NCBI GenBank assembly: GCA_023475715.1
Contig: JAMCVO010000183.1
Location: 1 to 13,788 of the forward strand
Source: Actinomycetota bacterium
GTDB taxonomy: Bacteria; Actinomycetota; Humimicrobiia; Humimicrobiales; Humimicrobiaceae
Length of the DNA stretch: 13,788 nt
Direction of reading: 5' to 3'
The notes beneath the pieces are model-generated. The model made no database searches, was not told the DNA's origin, and saw nothing but the letters and a program-made list of their open reading frames with translations. Positions 6,243-13,351 of the stretch are shown in pieces; the stretch's first letter is position 1; every line of letters starts with the position of its first letter. Made by a program: the position numbers and the translations under genes.

Positions 6243-7038
6243 GCTTAAATTTCCAGACACTAAAATAATTTGGTTTGTAAACTGTAAAATTTTTCGATAA
6301 TATTTTTTCACCAATAATATTTCTGCATTCAGTAACAACTATATTTTTTCTTTCAAATTGTTTTTCAGAAATTAAACCCGCTTCCTTTTTAAAATCAAAC
6401 ATGACACAACCCAATAAAATATCAACAAGCTGTATCATTAATGAGGCATGAGACTCAAGTCTTACTACTCCAAAAAGACAATCAGAAATACCAATTTTTA
6501 TTAATTTTTTCTTAACCGCAGCCATTAATCTATTTTCAAAAGTATCAGAGATCTTTGCTGGTTTGGACAAATCATCACATAGAATACATATTTCACAATT
6601 GGATAATTTTTTTATATTATTTGCAAGCAGCATAGCAGTATCATTAATACAAGATTCCCAAGGATCAAAAGGGGTATTGCTTTCTATTTCATTTCTATTT
6701 TTTACTAAACAACAAAACATCGCATCTTTGAAATTAAAATACTCGGCTATTAATGCTTTATAAATAAGATTATTTGAAAAATTGATATTTCTAAATTTCA
6801 TTTCAAATTGAATAGAAGAATTACTTAAAGCTTCAAGTTCAAATAGATTATTGTTTTTTATTAATTCTTTGATTCTTCTATTTTTTATTAGCTTAGCATT
6901 AACAAGCATTCTTTCATAATAAGGTTTTACAGAATCATAAAGTGCTCCTGTATTTTGAAGCAACAATAAACCTAATCCAAAAAATCTTTCTTGGGTTGAA
7001 TTTCCACTCTCATCTGTAAAAGCAAAATAATTAGTCAT
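6232..7038 (-). CDS. DUF3800 domain protein
   Basis: This protein has 268 residues from the ATG at 7038; a TTG four codons earlier (7050) is also possible. It matches DUF3800, a family with a predicted RNase H-like fold found in defence islands and mobile elements, whose substrate is not established. Counting from the upstream TTG, the signature acidic positions are D13-E14-S15 (FTDESGN) near the N-terminus, D159-D160 (ILCDD) in the middle, and ESHASLMIQLVDILLG (199-214, with D210) near the end. Length is typical. Upstream is a near-consensus promoter and no strong ribosome binding site. The TAG stop lies inside the terminator stem at 6201-6234. It is monocistronic, with no recognised defence partner beside it. 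Confidence 0.85.
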   Translation of the reverse strand: MTNYFAFTDESGNSTQERFFGLGLLLLQNTGALYDSVKPYYERMLVNAKLIKNRRIKELIKNNNLFELEALSNSSIQFEMKFRNINFSNNLIYKALIAEYFNFKDAMFCCLVKNRNEIESNTPFDPWESCINDTAMLLANNIKKLSNCEICILCDDLSKPAKISDTFENRLMAAVKKKLIKIGISDCLFGVVRLESHASLMIQLVDILLGCVMFDFKKEAGLISEKQFERKNIVVTECRNIIGEKILSKNFTVYKPNYFSVWKFKQKK

Positions 7039-7082
7039 GCTTAGATCCAAAATTCTATATTTATAATTTAAGTATCTTAAAA

Positions 7083-7111
7083 ATTATAGCTAATTTTAAT
7101 TTTCATAACAA
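7083..7111 (-). promoter_or_regulatory. Near-consensus promoter of DUF3800 gene
   Basis: On the minus strand TTGTTA (7106-7111) and TATAAT (7083-7088) are separated by exactly 17 bases. The -10 box is perfect and the -35 box matches four of six. The start point would be near 7076, leaving a leader of about 38 bases to the ATG at 7038. Confidence 0.6.
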
Positions 7112-7236
7112 ATAGAAGAATTATTAAAATACAAGAGTGGTATATCTGCAGCAATTGTGCCGGTTACCGAGTTCTAGCCTAAGCAATATTTAACCTTTTC
7201 TTAAATTTCAATGCAGAATAATTTACAGGAATAATT

Positions 7237-7968
7237 TCACAGCTTTGACAGTATAAAAGCAGTTAAGAATCCCAACATGGTCAGAAGTCCTATCAGGTAA
7301 CCGCCTTCTTCATATGCCTCTGGCATCATGCTGTCGGCAAGCATTGCAAGTATGGCACCGGATGCAAAAGATTCAATGATTCCTCTTGTATTTAAACTGA
7401 TATTTTTTAAAAAAAAGAAACTTAAAATTGCAGCTACTATGGAACTTATGCTGACAATAGACCAGGAAAAATAAATCTGTTTTGTTGAAATCCCTTCTTT
7501 TCTCAAATCATCAATGGAGCTTATGCTCTCCGGAAGGTTTGAAAGGAAAATTGCTGCAAGCATCAACAGTCCGATGCCATTTTTTTCCAAAAGCGACAGC
7601 CCGAGTGCAATTGATTCCGGTATTCCATCAAGAGCTGCACCAAGAATAATTGCTTTTCCATTAGTATCTCTAACAGTTCTAAAGTGCTTCTTTTTTTTAT
7701 GATTTCTACCGCCATATCTGTGGACTAAAAAATCCCCGCCTATAAAGACAACCCCGCCGATCAGGAATCCTATCGCAACAGCATCAAATCCTCCATGCTT
7801 AAAAGCTTCTTCCATTAAGCCGAATGTGAGGGCACAAATTAATACCCCTGAACCAAAAGCCATAATTGCAGCAATGGCTCTCTGGCTTATTTTAAATACC
7901 GTTCCAATGATTACACCCAGGATTAGCGAAGATCCAGCTAAAAATGAATATATAATAGCTATCTTCAT
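7237..7968 (-). CDS. ZIP-family metal transporter
   Basis: This 243-residue polytopic membrane protein of the ZIP (ZupT-like) superfamily probably imports zinc or another divalent metal. About seven or eight hydrophobic helices surround a histidine- and lysine-rich cytoplasmic loop (RNHKKKKHFR, 88-97), as in ZIP proteins. The metal-path motifs appear in diverged form: D114-GIPES in TM4, where classical ZIPs have H-N-x-P-E, then N144-LPES in TM5 and D212-SMMPEAYEEGG in the last third. The glutamates are kept but the paired histidines are replaced by Asp or Asn, so metal preference may differ. The ATG at 7968 is followed by a clear coding frame, but no Shine-Dalgarno sequence is visible in the preceding AT run. 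A TATAAT lies about 50 bases upstream without a good -35. Confidence 0.85.
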   Translation of the reverse strand: MKIAIIYSFLAGSSLILGVIIGTVFKISQRAIAAIMAFGSGVLICALTFGLMEEAFKHGGFDAVAIGFLIGGVVFIGGDFLVHRYGGRNHKKKKHFRTVRDTNGKAIILGAALDGIPESIALGLSLLEKNGIGLLMLAAIFLSNLPESISSIDDLRKEGISTKQIYFSWSIVSISSIVAAILSFFFLKNISLNTRGIIESFASGAILAMLADSMMPEAYEEGGYLIGLLTMLGFLTAFILSKL

Positions 7969-8043
7969 TTTTTAAAAATAATTTAATAACCTAAGAGTCG
8001 ATAGAACGGCGGCTTTTATTATGTTCATTATATCCAGATCAGG

Positions 8044-8370
8044 TTAGATCTTTTCCTTTTGCGGCGCTTTTTTCTTAACGACAAAATAATATACTATTGC
8101 GGCAATACCACTGGAATTACCCAAAAAGAACGTCACAGTTAAAAGAATTATCCAGAGAGTTTTAGAATTCTGCCCGCCATCCGGAAATTCTTCCGGTTTT
8201 CTCTTGATGCAATCCACAAGCATAATTATCCAGAATATAAAAAAGAAAAGTGCGATACCGCTAATTAATACAATAAGGAAAATCCACAGACCAGCTAAAC
8301 CGGCAATGACAGTACCCGCAAATGCGGCGGTTGCGTCTTGTGTTATATCAGCTATATATATGCCACTCAT
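8044..8370 (-). CDS. PLDc_N-type small membrane protein
   Basis: This 108-residue protein has hydrophobic segments at about 17-50 and 71-98 and a charged linker (DCIKRKPEEFPDGGQNSK). It fits the phospholipase D-nuclease N-terminal (PLDc_N) domain, with W47-IIMLVDC followed by TLWIILL...GIAAIVYYFVVKKK. PLDc_N domains also occur alone in small membrane proteins of unknown role, sometimes near transporters or cell-envelope genes; no catalytic HKD motif is present here. The ATG at 8370 has an excellent ribosome binding site (AAGGAG, seven bases away). It lies 13 bp after the broken paralog at 8384-8740 and would share its promoter. It is the intact member of the pair. Confidence 0.8.
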   Translation of the reverse strand: MSGIYIADITQDATAAFAGTVIAGLAGLWIFLIVLISGIALFFFIFWIIMLVDCIKRKPEEFPDGGQNSKTLWIILLTVTFFLGNSSGIAAIVYYFVVKKKAPQKEKI

Positions 8371-8383
8371 TTAATTAACTCCT

Positions 8384-8740
8384 TTATGCCTTTCGAGGCA
8401 TTTTCTTTTTAACCAAAAAATAATATATGATTGCACCGATACCGCCTGTTAAGATTACTATTAACAGCCACATTGTCTTGGTGCTTTCGCCAGCACTTGG
8501 AAACTCGCTATTATCACGTTTCACACAATCAACAAGCATAATAATCTACACTACAAAAAGGAAAACGCCGATAAGCCAGAAGATTGCAACGAAGAAAATC
8601 CATATTCCTGCAAATGCCCAAACTGCGGTGCTGCCTGCAGCGATCGCTGCTCCTTCCGGACTGCAAGAAGCTATTGCCAGGGTAGTTAATAAAATAAGGC
8701 TCATTATTAATATTAATATTTTTACTGTTTTTTTGTCCAT
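8384..8740 (-). pseudogene. PLDc_N paralog split by an in-frame amber codon
   Basis: Read through, this gene encodes 118 residues and aligns without a gap to its neighbour at 8044-8370 across the interruption. The first 64 codons carry a lipoprotein-like signal (LAIASC, C26) and the first membrane segment, ending FLFVV. Codon 65 is TAG (8546-8548). The same frame then continues IIMLVDCVKRDNSEFP...GAIIYYFLVKKKMPRKA to TAA at 8384-8386. In the intact paralog the amber position is W47 (TGG), so a single G-to-A change explains the break. The ATG has a strong ribosome binding site (AGGGGG) and a fair promoter upstream. It could be a recent pseudogene, a 64-residue truncated product, a sequencing error or amber readthrough; the first is most likely. 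Confidence 0.75.
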
Positions 8741-8779
8741 TTTTTCCCCCTTTTGTTTAAATAGTTACAATGTTAAATA

Positions 8780-8807
8780 ATTACAAATTTTTATCAACCT
8801 ATGCCAA
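8780..8807 (-). promoter_or_regulatory. Candidate promoter for PLDc_N pair
   Basis: On the minus strand TTGGCA (8802-8807) and TGTAAT (8780-8785) each match five of six consensus positions, with a spacing of 16 bases. The start point would be near 8773, about 33 bases before the ATG at 8740. It suggests the small membrane protein pair is transcribed apart from the flavoprotein upstream. Confidence 0.45.
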
Positions 8808-8892
8808 ATTAATCAACAATTTGAATAACCTATTCTCTTGCATTAGCAGTCACCAAATTAGTATGATATCCCGTAATTTTGAGACATCATCC

Positions 8893-9474
8893 TTATTTAT
8901 ATGCAAGCTTTTTTATCAGCCAGGCCATATTCTCCCCAAGAATTCTGAAAGTATTTATGCCTTCTTCGTCATTATTGATATCACCACTTTCACCGCTTAA
9001 AGCCATGTTCCAGTAAGTAGAGCAGGGAATTATGCTCTGACTTAGAGCAAACAAATTTTGAATCTGGTTAACAACCTGTCCTGCACCCTGTCTTCTCGCA
9101 ATGGCAATCCCGGCACAAACCTTTCTCTTAAGCAAAAATCCTCCATTCCTTGAACAGTAGCCAGTCCGATCAAGAAGAGCCTTGGTTTCAGGCGTAAGTG
9201 AGCCAAAATAAACTGGCGATCCAATAATAATACCATCAGACCCATACATTTTTTTAAGGCATTCATTCAAAATATCATCCTCTGTTCCATAACAAAAACC
9301 ATCTTTTTTTTCCTTACACTTAAGGCAGACCGTACATGGTTTGATGCCGCTTTTACCAATCTGGACAAGCTCTGTTTCAATTCCTTCTTTGTTGAGAGCT
9401 TCAAATATTATTCTCATTGCTTTTACGGTATTGCCATTTTTTCTCGGGCTTCCATTAAATGCCGTTACCTTCAT
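8893..9474 (-). CDS. NADPH-dependent FMN reductase / iron-sulfur flavoprotein-like
   Basis: This 193-residue flavodoxin-fold protein is of the NAD(P)H-dependent oxidoreductase group. It begins MKVTAFNGSPRKNGNT, where GSPRKNGNT (8-16) is the FMN phosphate loop. A cysteine cluster, C47-x2-C50-x2-C53-x7-C61 (CTVCLKCKEKKDGFC), resembles the compact motif of archaeal and clostridial iron-sulfur flavoproteins, so it may hold a 4Fe-4S cluster. GSPVYFGSLTPETKALLDR (85-103) is the second flavin-contact region. The frame can be extended six codons to a TTG at 9492, but that stretch is itself the ribosome binding site, so the ATG at 9474 is the better start. It follows alr by 47 bp and may be the last gene of that operon. 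Substrate unknown; the context fits redox metabolism in an anaerobe. Confidence 0.88.
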   Translation of the reverse strand: MKVTAFNGSPRKNGNTVKAMRIIFEALNKEGIETELVQIGKSGIKPCTVCLKCKEKKDGFCYGTEDDILNECLKKMYGSDGIIIGSPVYFGSLTPETKALLDRTGYCSRNGGFLLKRKVCAGIAIARRQGAGQVVNQIQNLFALSQSIIPCSTYWNMALSGESGDINNDEEGINTFRILGENMAWLIKKLAYK

Positions 9475-9482
9475 TGGTCCTT

Positions 9483-9488
9483 CTCCTT
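9483..9488 (-). promoter_or_regulatory. Ribosome binding site fixing the flavoprotein start
   Basis: AAGGAG lies eight bases before the ATG at 9474. It falls inside the six extra codons that a TTG start at 9492 would add, which argues strongly against that longer form. Confidence 0.75.
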
Positions 9489-9490
9489 CC

Positions 9491-9514
9491 AAAATAGGGT
9501 CAGTAATCTATTTT
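9491..9514 (-). terminator. Weak hairpin between alr and the flavoprotein gene
   Basis: AAAATAG (9491-9497) and CTATTTT (9508-9514) form a 7-bp AT-rich stem with a 10-nt loop, just after the alr stop codon and touching the flavoprotein ribosome binding site. It is too weak to be a sure terminator; it may only modulate readthrough. Confidence 0.25.
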
Positions 9515-9521
9515 GCAAACT

Positions 9522-10709
9522 TTAAGTAGTTACATAAACTCTGGGTATCTGATCTTTCAGCATGCATAAAACTTCATAATTTACAGTACCGATCAACCCT
9601 GCAAGCCAGTCGGCAGTAATTTTCTCATCCCTATCACCGCTGTCCCCGATAAAAGTTACTTCCTCTCCGGCCGTAATGCTTCTACCCAGCGCAATGTCCG
9701 TAACATCAATCATCAGATGATCCATAGTAATATTGCCTACTATTGGAGCTAGCTGCCCGCCAATCAATACTTTTGCCTTGTTTGAAAATAATCTTGTATA
9801 GCCATCAGCATAACCTATCGGCACTGTTGCTATAAGGCTATCCCTGCTCGTCTTAAATGCTGCACCATATGAAATGGATTCACCGGACGGCAGTGTTTTC
9901 AAAAAGGATATCTTTGACTTCAAGCTTAGAACTGGTTTAAGCTTTGTTAAAACTGAAAGAATTTCCGGGTCCAGCCATTTACTGCCCGTCCCATTAAAAG
10001 GACTAAGGCCATAAATTGTAATTCCCAGTCTTACCATGTCCAGATGAAAGTCTTTATACCGCAGGAATGCTGCACTGTTCGCACAGTGAAGAATCTGTGG
10101 AATTATGCCTTTCTGTTTGAGGTCGTCAATGACATTTTCAAACTTATTCCATTGCATCAATGTATATGATTCATCTTTTTCCCCCGCACAAGAAAAATGC
10201 GTGAATATTCCTTCAACATTCAGATTTGGGAGTGAGATAATTTTTTCTATTTCTTCTACGGCGCCCCTGTAATTAATGCCAAGCCTGTTCATACCTGTGT
10301 TAACCTTTATATGAATCTTTAATTTTTTCCCAAGATTGCCGCATTTTTGTGAAATTGTTTTAGCCTTTTCAAACGAATTAAGACATAAAATGAAATTATT
10401 ATTTACGGCATCATTTACAATTTCCATTGGCGGCTCGCCAAGAATGTAAATTGGAACCCCGATCCCTACTTTCCTCAAGGCAAGTCCTTCGGCAGCAAAA
10501 GCTACCCCAAGGGCATAAACACCACTTTTTACTGCCTGCTTTGAAATTTCAACGAGCCCATGCCCATAGGCATTGGATTTGACTACAGCCATGATTTTTA
10601 CTTTTGGAGATTTCAGGCGGGATTTGATAAGCTGCAGATTGTGATCAAGATTGCTTAGGTTAATTTCAATCCTGGTAAATCTTTTATTTTTTCTGTAACC
10701 GTAGTGCAT
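9522..10709 (-). CDS. alr: Alanine racemase
   Basis: This PLP-dependent enzyme interconverts L- and D-alanine, supplying D-alanine for peptidoglycan. It has 395 residues from the ATG at 10709, or 398 from a TTG at 10718. Numbered from the TTG, K47 in AVVKSNAYGHG is the Schiff-base lysine, Y284 in ESISYGAAF is the opposing catalytic base, R229 in DMVRLGITIYG contacts the PLP ring nitrogen, and NITMDHLMIDVTD (329-341) is the conserved C-terminal-domain motif. Length is normal. No strong ribosome binding site is visible at either start. The TTG abuts the stop of the CBS gene directly, so translation is likely coupled to it. It lies in a cell-wall operon with glmS, as in many Gram-positive-type genomes. 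Confidence 0.96.
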   Translation of the reverse strand: MHYGYRKNKRFTRIEINLSNLDHNLQLIKSRLKSPKVKIMAVVKSNAYGHGLVEISKQAVKSGVYALGVAFAAEGLALRKVGIGVPIYILGEPPMEIVNDAVNNNFILCLNSFEKAKTISQKCGNLGKKLKIHIKVNTGMNRLGINYRGAVEEIEKIISLPNLNVEGIFTHFSCAGEKDESYTLMQWNKFENVIDDLKQKGIIPQILHCANSAAFLRYKDFHLDMVRLGITIYGLSPFNGTGSKWLDPEILSVLTKLKPVLSLKSKISFLKTLPSGESISYGAAFKTSRDSLIATVPIGYADGYTRLFSNKAKVLIGGQLAPIVGNITMDHLMIDVTDIALGRSITAGEEVTFIGDSGDRDEKITADWLAGLIGTVNYEVLCMLKDQIPRVYVTT

Positions 10710-10718
10710 TTTATTCAA

Positions 10719-11186
10719 TTATTTTTTACTGGTGACCATGGATTTTACTATGTCTGCCCGTGTGATTATTCCAACAAGTTTATTATTTTTATCCATTACC
10801 GGCAGTCTGTTTACTCTATTGTCCAGCATTATATCAGCTATCTCATTTATTGGAGTTTCCTCATCTACCGTTTTCACTTTAACGGTCATTATATCTTCAA
10901 CTTTTGTAGCAAGATGCTTCTGCAGGCTCCTTTTAAACTTGTTCAGGCTTTCAAGATAAATAATTGCGTCTAAAAGTTTGAAATATCTGGGAAAATGAAG
11001 GTCGGAATTCTGAACTATTATATCGCCTTCAGAAACTATGCCAGCCAGACTGCCATTTTCATCAAGCACCGGAACCCCGCTAATCTTATTATCCACCAGC
11101 AATTCCGAAAGCTCCTTAATTGAAGCATTCTTCCTTATTGTGATTACTTTTTTATTCATGATTTCTTTTGCAGTTAAATCAGCCAT
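10719..11186 (-). CDS. CBS-domain pair protein
   Basis: This 155-residue protein consists almost wholly of two CBS motifs (about 6-60 and 95-150). Each shows the usual end signature: SGVPVLDENGSLAGIVSEGDI and NRLPVMDKNNKLVGIITRADIV. Such stand-alone pairs fold as a Bateman module that binds adenosine nucleotides (AMP, ATP or similar) and act as energy sensors or regulators of a partner. Nothing in the sequence names the partner. The ATG at 11186 has AGGAGA upstream. It sits between nnr (74 bp gap) and alr, so a link to NAD(P)H repair or wall synthesis is possible but unproven. Confidence 0.9.
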   Translation of the reverse strand: MADLTAKEIMNKKVITIRKNASIKELSELLVDNKISGVPVLDENGSLAGIVSEGDIIVQNSDLHFPRYFKLLDAIIYLESLNKFKRSLQKHLATKVEDIMTVKVKTVDEETPINEIADIMLDNRVNRLPVMDKNNKLVGIITRADIVKSMVTSKK

Positions 11187-11260
11187 TTTGTCTCCTAATG
11201 TCTAATGTAAAAATTAAAAAAATAAGTAAGTTCTATTTTAAATTATTTTTATTTATATTT

Positions 11261-12931
11261 TTAGTATAAATCGTCGTACTTAATTTTCTCTATTTCCAGA
11301 AAGACTTTTTTTATTCCTTCAAAAAGATCTGTAGCTGTCTGGGAAGTCCTGCTTGTACAAGACGCTACCATGTCTGATGCCATCCCATGGATATATGCGC
11401 CGCAGGCTGCTGCATCCATCAAGCTCATTCCCTGTGCCAGAAGTGAGCCTATTATGCCGGTCAAAATATCACCGGTACCGGCAGTTGCCAGAGCCCAGCT
11501 TCCCGTGGGATTTATAAAGGTTCTTCCACCAGGTTCAGTAACCAATGTTCCGGCACCCTTAAGGACGGAAACCAGATTATATTTTTTTGCAATTTCCAGG
11601 TTTGCATCCAGCCTGTCTTCAAGAGCAATCTTTTCCCTGCCGAAGATTGAAGCAAGCTCTCCGGCATGAGGAGTTATAACAACATGAGAAAAATCACAAT
11701 TATTCTCGCTTTCAACTTCCCTTGGGCCATACAATGCTCGCAGTCCATCCGCATCAAGAACAGTCGGCTTTTTTACCTTTTTCAATATTTCTCTTACCAG
11801 GCAAATTGTGCTTGGGTTGGTTGAAATACCGGGTCCTATGGCAAGAGCATCATATTTCTTTGAAATTTCTATTACTTCTTCAAGACATTCCATGTGAATT
11901 GAAATATCATCAGTCTGCTCAACAGGATAAGTCATAACTTCTGTTAGTTTTATTTCAAAAATACTATTAAGTTCCCATGGGCATACAAGAGTTAAAAGCC
12001 CGGCGCCGGCTCGCATTGCAGCTTCGCATGTCATAGTGGCAGCCCCTGTTAAACCAATCGAACCAGCAATCACAAGAAGCTTTCCGACTTCATGCTTGTA
12101 AGTCCATGGCTTTCTAAATGGCAGCCTGTCAGCAACCCATTCAAGGCTGGCTTCATAAATCTCTTCATAATTTTCAAAATATTTTTCAGGGATGCCGATA
12201 TCGGTAACGATGATTTTCCCTGCGAAATAAGCACCCGGATAACAGACCAGGCCGATTTTCTTACAGCTAAATGTTACAGTCTTGTCTGCCTTGATTGCAT
12301 TACCAAGGACTTTTGCATTATCAGAATCAATGCCTGATGGTATGTCTACAGCATAAATTAGTATTTTTTTGTTTTTATTTTTTGTATTATTAATTATTTC
12401 AATTATTTCCCTTGCAGAACCAGAGATTTCTTTTCCATGAAGCCCTGTACCAAAAATTGCATCTACAATAAAATCCGATTTTGTAATGGAGCTTTTAAAA
12501 AAATCATAAGCTTCTTTGCTTCCCGATTCTTCAGATGTCAAAAAAAATATCCTGCTTTTATATTTTTCATTGAGCTTTTCAAAATAAAACCTGCTGTCAG
12601 GACTAAATTTTTTTACAGGACCGGTACAGAATATTTTTACATCTATTCCGCTACCCAGAAGCTCCAGTGCTGCAACAAAACCATCACCGCCATTATTCCC
12701 ACCACCGCACACAATCGTACCGGCAGCATGCCTTCCAGCATCTCTTTTAATGCTTGATATATTGGCAAAATCTTTTTTTATAACCTCAGCTACCCTGCTG
12801 CCGGCATTTTTCATAAGCCGCTTTGATTCAATGCCCGAAAGTTTGCATCTTGAATCTATTTCAGCTATTTTGCTGCCTTTCAATATTCGATTAAGATCTG
12901 TGCCTTTCAATTCGTCAAAATTTGATTCCAA
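11261..12931 (-). CDS. nnr: Bifunctional NAD(P)H-hydrate repair enzyme Nnr
   Basis: This 556-residue fusion repairs NADHX and NADPHX, the damaged hydrates of the nicotinamide cofactors. The N-terminal YjeF_N epimerase domain (about 18-255) shows GGGNNGGDG (76-84), DAIFGTGLHG (157-166) and VDIPSGID (195-202). The C-terminal ADP- or ATP-dependent dehydratase domain (about 265-550, ribokinase-like) shows TPHAGELA (420-427) and TAGTGDILTGIIG (483-495) with the catalytic aspartate D488. The length is slightly above the usual 490-520, with inserts around 60-70 and 405-412. The start is TTG at 12929-12931, supported by TGGAG nine bases upstream. It lies 24 bp after acpS, the common arrangement. Confidence 0.96.
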   Translation of the reverse strand: MESNFDELKGTDLNRILKGSKIAEIDSRCKLSGIESKRLMKNAGSRVAEVIKKDFANISSIKRDAGRHAAGTIVCGGGNNGGDGFVAALELLGSGIDVKIFCTGPVKKFSPDSRFYFEKLNEKYKSRIFFLTSEESGSKEAYDFFKSSITKSDFIVDAIFGTGLHGKEISGSAREIIEIINNTKNKNKKILIYAVDIPSGIDSDNAKVLGNAIKADKTVTFSCKKIGLVCYPGAYFAGKIIVTDIGIPEKYFENYEEIYEASLEWVADRLPFRKPWTYKHEVGKLLVIAGSIGLTGAATMTCEAAMRAGAGLLTLVCPWELNSIFEIKLTEVMTYPVEQTDDISIHMECLEEVIEISKKYDALAIGPGISTNPSTICLVREILKKVKKPTVLDADGLRALYGPREVESENNCDFSHVVITPHAGELASIFGREKIALEDRLDANLEIAKKYNLVSVLKGAGTLVTEPGGRTFINPTGSWALATAGTGDILTGIIGSLLAQGMSLMDAAACGAYIHGMASDMVASCTSRTSQTATDLFEGIKKVFLEIEKIKYDDLY

Positions 12932-12955
12932 TTATTGATTCTCCAGTTTTAGCTT

Positions 12956-13345
12956 CTAAATTAATGCTATTGCAAAAGCCACGGCGTGTTCTTCAGTACC
13001 GGATAAAGTTATTTTAATATCCTTGATTGTAAGCTTATCACAATATGCCCTGGTCGTGCCATAAAGATTTATGACAGGTTCCCCTGAATGCAAATTTGCA
13101 ACTTCAATTTCATTAAAGCGGATATTCTTTCCTATTCCTGTTTTTAACGATTTTAATACTGCTTCCTTTGCGGCAAATCTTTCAGCATAGCTTATGAAAC
13201 AGCTTCTTGATTTTCCGGTACAATATTTGACTTCACTGTCTGTATAAACCTTTTTTATAAAACCAGGGTTCTTTTCAATTGCCGATTTTATTCTTTTTAC
13301 TTCTACCAAATCAACACCAATACCGTAAATTTTTAGTTCTGTCAC
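12956..13345 (-). CDS. acpS: Holo-[acyl-carrier-protein] synthase
   Basis: This 129-residue group I phosphopantetheinyl transferase moves 4'-phosphopantetheine from CoA to a serine of acyl carrier protein. The Mg2+-binding residues are visible: D12 in GVDLVEVKRI and E61 in RFAAKEAVLKSL. Length is normal. The start is GTG (13343-13345), and GGTGGAG inside the end of glmS lies nine bases upstream, so the two genes are tightly coupled, with six bases between them. It is required for fatty acid synthesis, in the cytosol. Confidence 0.96.
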   Translation of the reverse strand: MTELKIYGIGVDLVEVKRIKSAIEKNPGFIKKVYTDSEVKYCTGKSRSCFISYAERFAAKEAVLKSLKTGIGKNIRFNEIEVANLHSGEPVINLYGTTRAYCDKLTIKDIKITLSGTEEHAVAFAIALI

Positions 13346-13351
13346 AATTAA

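Noticed and set aside
6141..6338. 65-codon minus-strand frame across the terminator and the end of the DUF3800 gene
   Set aside because: It overlaps the DUF3800 coding end in another frame and runs through the terminator stem; no homology-like features.
7151..7172. Partial likeness of 7151-7171 to the sequence before repeat copy 2 (6067-6087)
   Set aside because: Only about 15 of 21 positions match and the likeness does not extend into the 47-bp repeat.
8036..8051. AGATC-AGGTTA-GATCT inverted repeat at the end of the PLDc_N gene
   Set aside because: Only a 5-bp arm, overlapping the stop codon, with no T-run; not distinguishable from chance.
8427..8780. 117-codon plus-strand frame antisense to the PLDc_N paralog
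   Set aside because: It is a shadow: the minus-strand frame aligns residue by residue with the intact neighbouring paralog.
9475..9492. Six extra codons at the flavoprotein N-terminus from a TTG start
   Set aside because: These codons contain the AAGGAG ribosome binding site for the ATG at 9474, and the homologous protein begins at MKVTAFNGSPR.
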